64,000 nt of DNA from an uncultured Desulfovibrio sp. (lineage in GTDB: Bacteria > Desulfobacterota > Desulfovibrionia > Desulfovibrionales > Desulfovibrionaceae), in contig USBZ01000004.1 of NCBI GenBank assembly GCA_900553065.1, positions 1 to 64,000 on the forward strand, read 5' to 3'. Positions 1 through 8,883 of this stretch are shown here, one piece after another. Below the pieces are notes generated by a model. It did no database searches. It was not told the origin of the DNA and was given only the letters and a program-made list of their open reading frames with translations. Numbering within the stretch: position 1 is the first letter of the stretch; every line of letters begins with the position of its first letter. The translations under genes were made by a program, and so were the position numbers.

Positions 1-55
1 CTATCTTTTGGTGTTAAAAATGCTCAGAGAACATCCTCTCAGCTAGTCAAGAGCC

Positions 56-1144
56 TTGAAAAATATTATTGAAATATTTTTCACTAACCTCTACGAGTAT
101 TATACGACAATTCAGCAGAACAGAACGCTCGCTCGTTCAAACAGCATACTGAGACGGTCCGCCAATGCTGATAAGCTGGATCTGACCAGTCTTCCGGGAC
201 TGACTTCCGTGGTGCGCCAGATACGGCAGGTTGCGCCTCTGGACTGTCCGGTATTGCTGCTTGGAGAAACGGGAGTCGGTAAGGAAGTCGTTGCCGATGC
301 CCTTCAGGAACAGTCTGTCCGCTGTCTTGCCCCGTACGTCAAGGTAAATTGTGGTGCGGTTCCGGAAACGCTTGTGGACAGCGAACTTTTCGGACACGAG
401 AAAGGAGCATTCAGCGGCGCCCATGCGCACCATACGGGCAGATTCGAGCGTGCACACAATGGTACGCTTCTTCTTGATGAGATAGGAGAGCTTCCGCTGA
501 GTATTCAGGCACGGCTGCTTCGAGTGCTGCAGTTCGGGGAAATGGATAGGGTGGGAGGTTCGAAGACCATTTACGTCAATGTACGTATTCTTGCTGCAAC
601 CCATAACGATCTTCTGTCCCGGGCCCGGGAAGGATCCTTTCGTGAGGATCTTTTTTACCGTCTTAATGTATTCCCCATCACCATACCGCCGCTTCGCCAG
701 CGTCCTGAGGATATTCCTGTTCTTACGGAGTATTTCATTACGCAGTTCGTACGACGTTCGGGAACGCTTCAGCCTGTTCTGGATCGTGGAGTTTTTGAAC
801 GTCTTCAGGACTTTTCCTGGCCCGGTAATGTTCGACAGCTGAGAAACACGCTGGAGCAGTCCTTCATTCTTTGGCTTACGGATCCGGAGGCTTCCTTCAT
901 TCCCAGGCTGCCTTCGGAAAAGCCAGTCCGTCAGCTTCAGGAAGCGGGAAAAAGTCCCTTCCTTTCACTGGATGAAGTCATGATTCAACATATTAAGGAT
1001 GCGTTGATTCTCAGTCGAGGGAAGATTCATGGGCCGGGAGGCGCTGCCGAGCTTTTACATATGAATCCCTGTACGCTGCGCAGTCGTATGGCAAAGTTTC
1101 ATATTCCGTTCGGTTCAGCGGCATCGCTCTACAGACATCAGTAG
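56..1144 (+). CDS. sigma-54 dependent transcriptional activator, probably N-terminally truncated
   Basis: This encodes an AAA+ activator of sigma-54 RNA polymerase (362 residues from a TTG codon). Visible motifs are Walker A GETGVGKE (about residue 70), the sigma-54 contact loop as GAFSGA rather than the usual GAFTGA, Walker B LLLDEIGELP, the FREDLFYRLNVFPI block, WPGNVRQLRN, and a Fis-type helix-turn-helix near the C-terminus (GAAELLHMNPCTLRSRM). Only about 40 residues precede the AAA+ domain, so a sensory domain (GAF, PAS or receiver) is missing. The frame is also open from position 2 to a TAG at 44-46, and those codons read like the end of such a domain. No good ribosome-binding site precedes the TTG. 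I infer a gene broken by a nonsense mutation, or a short constitutive activator. Its target is unknown. Confidence 0.8.
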   Translation: MKNIIEIFFTNLYEYYTTIQQNRTLARSNSILRRSANADKLDLTSLPGLTSVVRQIRQVAPLDCPVLLLGETGVGKEVVADALQEQSVRCLAPYVKVNCGAVPETLVDSELFGHEKGAFSGAHAHHTGRFERAHNGTLLLDEIGELPLSIQARLLRVLQFGEMDRVGGSKTIYVNVRILAATHNDLLSRAREGSFREDLFYRLNVFPITIPPLRQRPEDIPVLTEYFITQFVRRSGTLQPVLDRGVFERLQDFSWPGNVRQLRNTLEQSFILWLTDPEASFIPRLPSEKPVRQLQEAGKSPFLSLDEVMIQHIKDALILSRGKIHGPGGAAELLHMNPCTLRSRMAKFHIPFGSAASLYRHQ

Positions 1145-1444
1145 TATTTTATGTTGTTGAAATATAAATTGAAATAAATAAAAAATGTATTCGTATATTA
1201 TTGTCGTATTTGGTTGTTGAATATGTTTGAAAGTGTATGATCAATTTATTATTATTTGTTGATATAAGAGTTGTATATCGTTATATTATAATGATATTAT
1301 TGATGTGTATGTGTAAATAATCTGATTGTGATGCTGGGTTATGATGGTGAAGAATTGTTGAAGATTCACATGGTTATATGTGTTTTAATTAATAAAAAAA
1401 ACAACAAGTTGGATATGGTTTATGCGAAAAAAAGGATATTTTTC

Positions 1445-1473
1445 TTGACTTGAATGAAAGAATAGGATAAAAG
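1445..1473 (+). promoter_or_regulatory. sigma-70-like promoter upstream of the adhesin
   Basis: The -35 element TTGACT (1445-1450) is followed after 17 bases by TAAAAG (1468-1473), which would start transcription near 1480. It lies about 250 bases before the adhesin start and upstream of two hairpins. Confidence 0.5.
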
Positions 1474-1524
1474 AGACTTTCTGATAGAGTCATATGCGTT
1501 CCTGCTGACAATGGAACTTTCATG

Positions 1525-1551
1525 AAGAGGAGTCATCCTCTTTGCTTTTTT
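1525..1551 (+). terminator. Rho-independent terminator or attenuator in the adhesin leader
   Basis: A perfect 7-bp stem AAGAGGA/TCCTCTT with a GTCA loop is followed by TGCTTTTTT. It lies about 45 bases after the predicted start site, so a transcript ending here would be only about 70 nt. It could be an attenuator for the adhesin or the end of a small RNA. Confidence 0.55.
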
Positions 1552-1626
1552 GTAAGTAATCCATTGAAATAGCAGGTTTTTATGTTTTTTTCCTCTTTTT
1601 CTTCCACTTCTGTTTTCGACTTGAGC

Positions 1627-1665
1627 AAGCTCTGTGCCGGTTTGTAGCCGGTACGGAGCTTTTGG
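1627..1665 (+). promoter_or_regulatory. long hairpin in the adhesin 5' leader
   Basis: A 14-bp inverted repeat (1627-1640 with 1648-1661, two G-U pairs, 7-base loop) is followed by TTTTGG. The T run is short, so it could be a weak terminator, an RNA-stability element or an attenuator. It sits 60 bases before the ribosome-binding site. Confidence 0.5.
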
Positions 1666-1725
1666 TTATTAATCGTTCTTTGTTTGCCTCCTTTTTTTCT
1701 TCCTTTCTTTTTTCAGGAGACGCAC

Positions 1726-4700
1726 ATGGCTGATATACTTCTCGCCAGACCTGCCGCAGGTACATCCAATACTGTGGTCTGTAATGCTCAAGCCCGTTTC
1801 GTTTTTGCTTTTCCTGCCGATGAGGCCATGCTGTCCCGTGCCGGCGACAATCTTGTCATCACGTTTGAAGACGGCAGCGTCATTCAGCTTGAGAATTTCT
1901 ATACGGCCTATTCCAGTGACAATATGCCTTCATTCTCTGTGGAAGGCGCGGAAATTTCCGGCGAAGACTTTTTCATGGCCATGAATGAGCCTGATCTCAT
2001 GCCTGCCGCCGGTCCGGCCCGAGCGGTGTCTCAGGGGAACGGCAATCGCTTTCATGACTTTGCCGACATGGCTCTTCTGGGCGGACTGGATCGCCTGGGC
2101 GGTCTGGACGTAGGCTGGCCGGGCAGCGAGGTGAATCCTGATCCGGAGATTGCATCCGCGGGGGAAGATATTGACTATGACGTGACCCTCACGCCTGTCG
2201 ATCCCGGCGATCTTGGTGATATTCCTGTTATCGACAATCCCGACAATCCGCATGACGGCGGTGCGCCTGCCGGTGCCGAACGAGACGTGCTGAATGTGGA
2301 GGAAAGCGGTCTTCGCGGCGAGGGCAATGCCACGGCATCGGGCGCCATGATCATCGACGCCAAGGACGGAGTGTCCACCATCGTCATCGGCGGGGGGCTG
2401 GTTTTTGACGGTGCGTTTACAGGTAATAGAGTACCCACGGATGAAGGCTATCTGGAAGTGACGGGTTTTAACGCCGACACCGGCAGACTGGACTATACGT
2501 ATCATCTTACTCAGTCCACGCAGGAACATCAGGGCAAAGGAGAGGACAGCATCGCCCACGATCTGGTGGTAACGGTGACAGATACTGATGGCTCAACCGG
2601 TTCCGGCGTGATAAGCGTGGTGATTACCGACGATGTCCCTTCCATCAAAAGTTTTACACATGAAATAGAGGAAGGGGAAAACGCTCCCATTGTCGGCAGT
2701 GCTCTCTCCGGCGCTGTGGCCGGTGCGGATGGAGCGAACTTCGCCTGGGACGCGAGCCAGAACGGGAATTTTGGTACCATTACTTTGAATGCCGATGGCA
2801 GCTACAGCTACAGGCTCGACCCTGACAACGCAAAGGTAAAGGCGCTGACGGAAGGCGACACACTGACGGAAAATTTCACTTACACCTATACGGATGCCGA
2901 CGAAGATATGGCGAAGGGGTCCGTGACCATCACCATCAATGGTGTGAACAACGGCATCGTCGTTGAACCTACCGATCCTGATGCAGGTTCGGATAAAGTG
3001 ACGGTGTATGAATCCGGCCTTGTGAATGGTTCAGAAGCTGGGGATAAGCCTATCTCGGCCTCCGGCTCTCTGCTCATCAGCGCGCCCGACGGCGTGGCTT
3101 CCATTGTCATCGGCGGCAAGCAAGTGGTTGTCAACGAGACTCTTACGAGCATCGAGAACGACTTGAAGATCCCCATGGATGAAGGCACGCTGATCGTGGA
3201 GGGCTTCGACAAAGTCACGGGCGAGCTGACGTTCACCTATACGCTGACCGACAATACCACGGAACATAATACTGACGCTACGGACACGCAGGTTTCCCAT
3301 GTCTTTACCGTGATGGTAACGGATATGGACGGCACTGCGGTCGGCAGCACCGTCACCGTGACCATCGAGGACGACGGACCTTCCATCAACGTGACAGGTC
3401 TTGAAGGCGCTGTGGGCTCTGGTACCACGTCTGCGGAAGGCAGCTGGACGCACGACTTCGGCGCGGACCTTCCCGGTGTGCAGAAGATCACGGTGAACGG
3501 TCAGGAACTGACGCTGAGGGAAGGCGGCTCTGTGGAAGTACAGGGCACCTACGGTACGCTGACGGTGAATGCCGACGGCAGCTACAGCTATACTGCGAAG
3601 CCCAATGCTGGCGGTAGCGACAGCTTCGAGTTTGTCATCACGGATGCTGACGGCGACAGCAAGGATGCGACGCTGACGGTGGAGGTGGAAGATTCCACGG
3701 TGAAGCCTGGCGACATGACGTTCTCCACGCAGGATGCGGACGTGGCCGAGAGTGGCAGCGACAGCATGACGATGGATCTTGCGTCCGGTGTGACGCTGAC
3801 GCAGGAAGCCGTTGATGCGGTGAACGCCACGATAGAATATGGTCAGTTCAGCCTGAGCGAAGACGGCAGGAGCCTGATCTTCACGCAGAACAGCGCCTAC
3901 ACGCATGGCGAAGGAGAAGTCAGCCATACGTTTGATCAGGTATCCTTTGATGTGACGGACGCCAACGGCAACGCGACGAAGCTGGACGTGACCGTGACCA
4001 TCGAGGACGACGAGCCGAGTATCAGCATTGATACGGAAGCGACCGGCTCTTACGGCAGCACGGTGACGGGCTCGGTGGACATGACGTTCGGAGCGGACAA
4101 CGAAGGCGGCCAGAAGAGCGTAATTGTGAGACTGAACGACGAGAGCGTGACGGGTGTGGAAGATGGCGGCAATTATACGTTCACGTTCAAGGACGGCAGC
4201 AAGCTTACGCTTAACGGCGCGACGGGAGACTTCATCTACGACGGCGTTCCAGCCTCCGGCACGGGAACGAGCTATACGTTCACGTTTACGGTAAAGGACG
4301 CCGACGGCGACATGGACACGGCGACGACCACGGCGGTGATTACTCCTAAGGTCAGCTATTATGGCTCTGTTGCCAGTCATGATAACGACATACTTAATGA
4401 AACGGCAACCTTACACAGTGTGGCTGTCCCCAATATGCCCGGCATCAAGGAAATTACTGACGGAGCCAATGTGTATGACGAGAGTGGAACGCGTATCGGT
4501 AAGTTCACTCTATCCGGCGGTACACTCTTCTTCGAGCAGGTTTCAGCCTATATTCATGATCCCAACAGTAACAGTGTTACGCTGCCTCAGCAGATTAGTG
4601 TGACGGATATATACGGCAAGCCGCACATTATTGAGGTGAACGTTACGATTCAAGACAGTCTTCCCGAGGCCAAGAATGATTCCATTGAGCTGCAGGAAAG

Positions 4701-7455
4701 AGGTGAGAAGGACGTTGATGCTCAGGGTAACGTGCTTGATAATGATACATTGAGTGCAGACGATGCCACGCTTGTGACTGTTGTGAAGCCTGCGGACGGC
4801 GAACCTGTCGTTCTCGAAAACGGCAAGGCGGTGATCAACGGAAAGCTCGGAACGCTCACTATCAATGCTGACGGCACATACACATATAAGCTGTATGACG
4901 ATACCATTATTCCCGATAGTGCCATCGTTCGTGAGGAGTTCACCTATACCATCATGGATGCCGACGGCGATACTTCTACGGCGGCTGCACTGACCATCCT
5001 TGTCGGTAAGGGAACCGTGCATGTGAAGGAATCGGGAATTGGCATCGATGAACACGGCGATGAAATAGACGTTCGCGGCGTAGATATTGCTGAAGGCCAT
5101 GTGGAAGGTGTAGTGAAGAGTGTTGTGGCCGGAAATACGCAGTATACGGATGAGAACATGATTCCCGATAAGTATAAGCTGAGTGTCGAACGTATGGATG
5201 AGCAAGGTGATAGCATCACCATACATACGAACTACGGCGATCTTGTTGTGGATAAGAGTACTGGTAACTATAGGTTCGAGTTGGATGACGCAGCGGCCGA
5301 CCCTCTGCCGGACGGCTTCGAAATAACGCAAGAATTCAAGTTTACTACGACTGTAGATGGTATAGAGACAGCTCAGGAAGTAGTCGTGGTCATCGAGGGT
5401 ACCAATGACGCTGGTAGTCTTAAAGAGGCCGGTACAGGCGGCCACTCTGAGAATAAGCTGTGGATGGATGCCAAGGCGGAAGGCGCAGACAGTGTTGAGC
5501 GTCCCTATGATGCCACGAATCATCCCAATCTCAGTGAGGATCTTGAGGATCTGGGGCAGAATTCAGGCGGTACGGCACGGCCTACAACTTGGCTGCCGTT
5601 TACGCTGAAGGACCCGGATTTCGGGGACAGTCTGACTTTCCAGGCATTTTATAAGGGGCCAAGTAATAATGCCGATTCTGATACAAGCATGTCAGGGCAG
5701 AGTTTCGTTTCCTATCAGGAACTTCTGCATGGTATGGAAAGCGATCCTCTCAGCCTGGCCCTTTCTGTGGAATGGGGGAACTTCAAACAGAACTTTACCT
5801 CCGAACAGCTGGACGGGATGCTGTTTTGTCGTACCGAGTATGGTATCTTTGCCATTACCAATGAGGCCTTGGAGCTGAAGGATCTGAACAATCTTGAAGG
5901 AGCCCAGTATTGGCTGACCTTCCTGGTGGATTCGGATGCTGATGTCATCCGTCAGATGGCTGAAGGATCGTACGAGGGACTCTCGAACGGCAAGATACTC
6001 AATTTTGCCTTCCAGGTAACGGATAAGACAGGCAATACCGTCCAGACCAGCACCGGAACCGGTGGTTACGCCGACACCAACCATGTTCTTGTGCATGTGT
6101 ATGGCTCCAATGATACTCCGGAAGTGAAACTTGATCATGGCCAGCTCGTCGTTCATGACGATGATGTCAACAATTTCAATAACTCCGGGCAGGCGGGAGG
6201 AGACTCGGAAAGCCACACCATAACCGTTGAGTACGCCAACAATACGTACACGGGAACGCTCGTCGCCGGAACAGTGACGTTATATGATTGGTCTAATTAT
6301 AATTATATTACATGCAACGTTACAACTGGCGATGGGGTCGGTACCAACTTCATCATAAGTAACTTTAGCCGGCTAGGATTGTGGGGTGGCCCCATCACCG
6401 GGCAGCTCACTATCACCATTACGGATAAGCGCGGGAATTCCGCCATATATAAGGTTAATGCCGAACACGGGCAGCTTGTGGATATTCCGGAAGGCTTTAC
6501 TCTGACAGGCACCGGTGAAGCAGAGAACCTGTACGGCGGCGGAGGTGATGACACACTCAATGGTGACGGCGGCAACGACAGCCTGTGGGGCGGCGCCGGC
6601 AACGATGTGCTCAACGGCGGCGCCGGTAACGACATGCTCTACGGAGAGTCCGGTAACGATAGTCTCAATGGTGGGGCCGGTCTGGATATTCTCGTCGGCG
6701 GCGACGGCAGCGACAGCCTTGAAGGAGACACGGGCAACGACGTACTCATTGGTGATGGACAGGGAGACCTGCAGACTGTCATCGAAGATGCAGCCAATGC
6801 CGAAACCTTCCGTGAGTTCTTGGAACTCAAGTCCCCCGAGGAGCTGGAGAGCTATATCGAGCAGTTTGAGACGGTATCCGACGGCAACGATACCCTTGAT
6901 GGCGGTGATGGTAATGACATGCTCTTCGGTATGGGGGGCAACGATATTCTCCGCGGTGGAGCTGGAGATGACTATCTCTTTGGCGGAAGCGGAGACGACT
7001 ACCTGGACGGCGGCTCCGGCTCCGACACCATTTTCGCTGGTTTCGGCAGCGACATCATCGTGTACGATAAGAGCGACTATCTGGTGGACGGAGGTTCCGG
7101 CATAGACGTGATGATTCATGACAAAACGCTGAGTCTGGATGCGCTCCTGGGCGGTGACGGTGCTGGAAACGGTCCCATCGTCAATGACGTGGAAGTGCTC
7201 ATCACCGGTGATAAAGCACTCAGTCTGACCAGCATGGACAAGCTGAGCGAGGTCGGCATCACCATTACCCATGGTGAGGGCAGTGATACGCTTTCACTGA
7301 GTGACGGATGGAAGGCTGTGGATTCGGATACCTCCGATGGGGTGGTATCGTACACGAACGAGACTCACGATTTGACGGTACAGATCGACGTGAGCGCTAT
7401 GAATCAGTCTGATGTTGAACAGGCGATCTTCATTCTCAACAACACGAACGGATAA
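1726..7455 (+). CDS. giant repeat-containing RTX adhesin (type I secretion substrate)
   Basis: This 1909-residue protein is probably a surface adhesin exported by a type I secretion system. I chose the ATG at 1726 because AGGAGA stands just upstream. Residues 1-110 form a non-repetitive N-terminal module with no Sec signal and two PAAG sites (9-12 and 93-96). Tandem VCBS/cadherin-like Ig-type repeats follow from about 190 to 1590, with recurrent blocks such as ESGL, GTLTVNADGSYSY, TDADGD and VTIEDD. Glycine-aspartate RTX nonapeptides (GGAGND type, calcium-binding) run from about 1597 to 1785 and are interrupted by a 40-residue charged helical-looking insert. The last 120 residues fit a C-terminal secretion signal. 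No T1SS genes are in the window. By family, LapA-like proteins are held in the outer membrane and released by a periplasmic protease cutting between alanines; that mechanism here is inference. Confidence 0.88.
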   Translation: MADILLARPAAGTSNTVVCNAQARFVFAFPADEAMLSRAGDNLVITFEDGSVIQLENFYTAYSSDNMPSFSVEGAEISGEDFFMAMNEPDLMPAAGPARAVSQGNGNRFHDFADMALLGGLDRLGGLDVGWPGSEVNPDPEIASAGEDIDYDVTLTPVDPGDLGDIPVIDNPDNPHDGGAPAGAERDVLNVEESGLRGEGNATASGAMIIDAKDGVSTIVIGGGLVFDGAFTGNRVPTDEGYLEVTGFNADTGRLDYTYHLTQSTQEHQGKGEDSIAHDLVVTVTDTDGSTGSGVISVVITDDVPSIKSFTHEIEEGENAPIVGSALSGAVAGADGANFAWDASQNGNFGTITLNADGSYSYRLDPDNAKVKALTEGDTLTENFTYTYTDADEDMAKGSVTITINGVNNGIVVEPTDPDAGSDKVTVYESGLVNGSEAGDKPISASGSLLISAPDGVASIVIGGKQVVVNETLTSIENDLKIPMDEGTLIVEGFDKVTGELTFTYTLTDNTTEHNTDATDTQVSHVFTVMVTDMDGTAVGSTVTVTIEDDGPSINVTGLEGAVGSGTTSAEGSWTHDFGADLPGVQKITVNGQELTLREGGSVEVQGTYGTLTVNADGSYSYTAKPNAGGSDSFEFVITDADGDSKDATLTVEVEDSTVKPGDMTFSTQDADVAESGSDSMTMDLASGVTLTQEAVDAVNATIEYGQFSLSEDGRSLIFTQNSAYTHGEGEVSHTFDQVSFDVTDANGNATKLDVTVTIEDDEPSISIDTEATGSYGSTVTGSVDMTFGADNEGGQKSVIVRLNDESVTGVEDGGNYTFTFKDGSKLTLNGATGDFIYDGVPASGTGTSYTFTFTVKDADGDMDTATTTAVITPKVSYYGSVASHDNDILNETATLHSVAVPNMPGIKEITDGANVYDESGTRIGKFTLSGGTLFFEQVSAYIHDPNSNSVTLPQQISVTDIYGKPHIIEVNVTIQDSLPEAKNDSIELQERGEKDVDAQGNVLDNDTLSADDATLVTVVKPADGEPVVLENGKAVINGKLGTLTINADGTYTYKLYDDTIIPDSAIVREEFTYTIMDADGDTSTAAALTILVGKGTVHVKESGIGIDEHGDEIDVRGVDIAEGHVEGVVKSVVAGNTQYTDENMIPDKYKLSVERMDEQGDSITIHTNYGDLVVDKSTGNYRFELDDAAADPLPDGFEITQEFKFTTTVDGIETAQEVVVVIEGTNDAGSLKEAGTGGHSENKLWMDAKAEGADSVERPYDATNHPNLSEDLEDLGQNSGGTARPTTWLPFTLKDPDFGDSLTFQAFYKGPSNNADSDTSMSGQSFVSYQELLHGMESDPLSLALSVEWGNFKQNFTSEQLDGMLFCRTEYGIFAITNEALELKDLNNLEGAQYWLTFLVDSDADVIRQMAEGSYEGLSNGKILNFAFQVTDKTGNTVQTSTGTGGYADTNHVLVHVYGSNDTPEVKLDHGQLVVHDDDVNNFNNSGQAGGDSESHTITVEYANNTYTGTLVAGTVTLYDWSNYNYITCNVTTGDGVGTNFIISNFSRLGLWGGPITGQLTITITDKRGNSAIYKVNAEHGQLVDIPEGFTLTGTGEAENLYGGGGDDTLNGDGGNDSLWGGAGNDVLNGGAGNDMLYGESGNDSLNGGAGLDILVGGDGSDSLEGDTGNDVLIGDGQGDLQTVIEDAANAETFREFLELKSPEELESYIEQFETVSDGNDTLDGGDGNDMLFGMGGNDILRGGAGDDYLFGGSGDDYLDGGSGSDTIFAGFGSDIIVYDKSDYLVDGGSGIDVMIHDKTLSLDALLGGDGAGNGPIVNDVEVLITGDKALSLTSMDKLSEVGITITHGEGSDTLSLSDGWKAVDSDTSDGVVSYTNETHDLTVQIDVSAMNQSDVEQAIFILNNTNG

Positions 7456-7463
7456 TCACTGAG

Positions 7464-7506
7464 CAGGGCTGTCGGCTTGATTTGCATGGCCGGCAGCCCT
7501 GTGTTA
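7464..7506 (+). terminator. hairpin after the adhesin gene
   Basis: A 13-bp stem (7464-7476 with 7489-7501, one G-U pair, 12-base loop) stands 9 bases after the stop codon. The following bases are not T-rich, so termination would be weak or Rho-assisted. Confidence 0.5.
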
Positions 7507-7615
7507 TCGGAAGGCTGCGACGCTATACATGTACCGATGGATAATATGCCATGAAGTTATACGTGTTATGACGACCGGTACGCATGAGGTCGGCATAAGA
7601 TTTGTGTGAGGGCAT

Positions 7616-8785
7616 ATGCGCATATTGTTTTGCAACGATACGTATCCAGGCTGCTTCGGTAAGATGCCCTCACTGCTGGCCTCGAATCCTGACAATCAGG
7701 TCATGTTTCTTTCTTTTTATCCGAGACAGGATAAAGCTGGTCCGGGAATCATTCACGCCCGGCTTAAAATAGATAGAAACCGCAGCACACCGGGCATGGA
7801 TGCCTATACGGAAGAATGGAACAAGGCGATGAGGCTTGCGCAGCAGGCCTGCCGTACCTTCTTTCATATTCGGGAGTCGGGGTTCATTCCCGACATGATA
7901 TTTGTTTCTTTTGCGGATGGTCCGGCTCTTTTTCTCCGGCACGCCTTTCCCGAAGCTTTTATTGTTTCCTATCTGGGCATTACACGGACAAAGCACGAGA
8001 CGAGAACGGAAAAGCTGAATGCTCTTATGGACATTCAGAAGGCCCAGATCACGCAAAGCAATCTTTATTTTGTTCGTTCCGAAAGTCAGAAACAGCATTT
8101 TCCCACAATGCTGCACTCCGTTATTCATGTTCGCCCGCAGCATGTGGATACGGAGTTCTTTTCTCCCCGACCGGGAGATCTTTCGCTGTTTTTCCCCAGG
8201 ACGCCTGAGCTCTGGAACGGAGAACTCATCACGTTTCACATGAAGGGGCTTTCCGCAGGAAGTCATGATATGCGACAGGTTATTCTCGGTCTGCTGGCGC
8301 ATCGTCCGCATTGTCTGATTGTTCTGTTCTTCGGTAACGGAACATCGAAGGCTGTCTGGGAACCTCTGCACAGCTCACTGCCGGAAGAGATGCGGTCACG
8401 ACTGCTTCTTCTCGGAGGGCTTGATCTTCAGGCATATCGAAATATGCTGCTGGTGAGCTCCGTGCATGTTTTTCCAGAACAGACGGATGCGCCGTTGCAG
8501 GGCATGCTTGAGACCATGAGCTGTCAGACGCTTGTCATGACGCCTGTTGCAGACGGCGAGCATACCGTTTTTGCGGATGGAAAGAATATTATTGATTTTC
8601 CGGAAAACGGTTCTGAAGCCCGACTGGAGAAAATATGTACTGTACTGGATCATCAAAAAGATCTGGATGCGGTAAAGAAAGCGGGGCGGCAGTACGTTCT
8701 TGAGCATCACAGCGACAACATATCGTTCATGCAACATTTGAAGTTTGTTATGAACGAGTATGAAAAACATATTGCAGCACGCTAG
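7616..8785 (+). CDS. glycosyltransferase, GT4-like
   Basis: This 389-residue protein looks like a GT-B fold glycosyltransferase. The start MRILFCNDTYPG followed by a 'PSLLASNPDNQVMFLSFYP' type segment resembles the N-terminal domain of GT4 enzymes. The second half has a sugar-nucleotide-binding-like region (LLLGGLDLQAYRNMLLVSSVHVFPEQTDAPLQGMLETMSCQTLVMTPVADG), in which an acidic residue sits where the GT4 EX7E motif is expected. GAGGG precedes the ATG. It follows the adhesin by 160 bases on the same strand, so it might act on a surface glycan or on the adhesin, but that is only a guess from position. Donor and acceptor are unknown. Confidence 0.65.
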   Translation: MRILFCNDTYPGCFGKMPSLLASNPDNQVMFLSFYPRQDKAGPGIIHARLKIDRNRSTPGMDAYTEEWNKAMRLAQQACRTFFHIRESGFIPDMIFVSFADGPALFLRHAFPEAFIVSYLGITRTKHETRTEKLNALMDIQKAQITQSNLYFVRSESQKQHFPTMLHSVIHVRPQHVDTEFFSPRPGDLSLFFPRTPELWNGELITFHMKGLSAGSHDMRQVILGLLAHRPHCLIVLFFGNGTSKAVWEPLHSSLPEEMRSRLLLLGGLDLQAYRNMLLVSSVHVFPEQTDAPLQGMLETMSCQTLVMTPVADGEHTVFADGKNIIDFPENGSEARLEKICTVLDHQKDLDAVKKAGRQYVLEHHSDNISFMQHLKFVMNEYEKHIAAR

Positions 8786-8883
8786 CCCTCCCGCGACATC
8801 TTCTCTTGCGGATGCGTGTCGAAGGCATGAGAACCCTTTCTTTATTTTATTCGAGCACAGGGAAGATGCTCGCGGAATGTGTT

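Larger units (their letters stand above)
1145..1725. other. AT-rich intergenic region and leader of the adhesin gene
   Basis: This 581-base stretch has no convincing gene. Its first 300 bases are strongly AT-rich compared with the rest of the window. The second half holds a sigma-70-like promoter, a terminator-like hairpin with a T run, a second long hairpin and finally the ribosome-binding site AGGAGA for the adhesin. I looked for a sigma-54 promoter (GG-N10-GC with TGGCAC/TTGC context) and did not find one. Confidence 0.7.

Noticed and set aside
1684..1725. Earlier start giving 14 extra residues on the adhesin
   Set aside because: The added residues derive from the T-rich leader, and AGGAGA sits directly before the ATG at 1726.
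1145..1725. Sigma-54 promoter for the adhesin driven by the neighbouring activator
   Set aside because: No GG-N10-GC element with suitable context was found; the closest candidate has the wrong spacing.
2175..4380. Repeat array within 2.2-4.4 kb as CRISPR or tandem DNA repeats
   Set aside because: The similarity is at the level of encoded Ig-like protein repeats, with no short identical DNA units and spacers.
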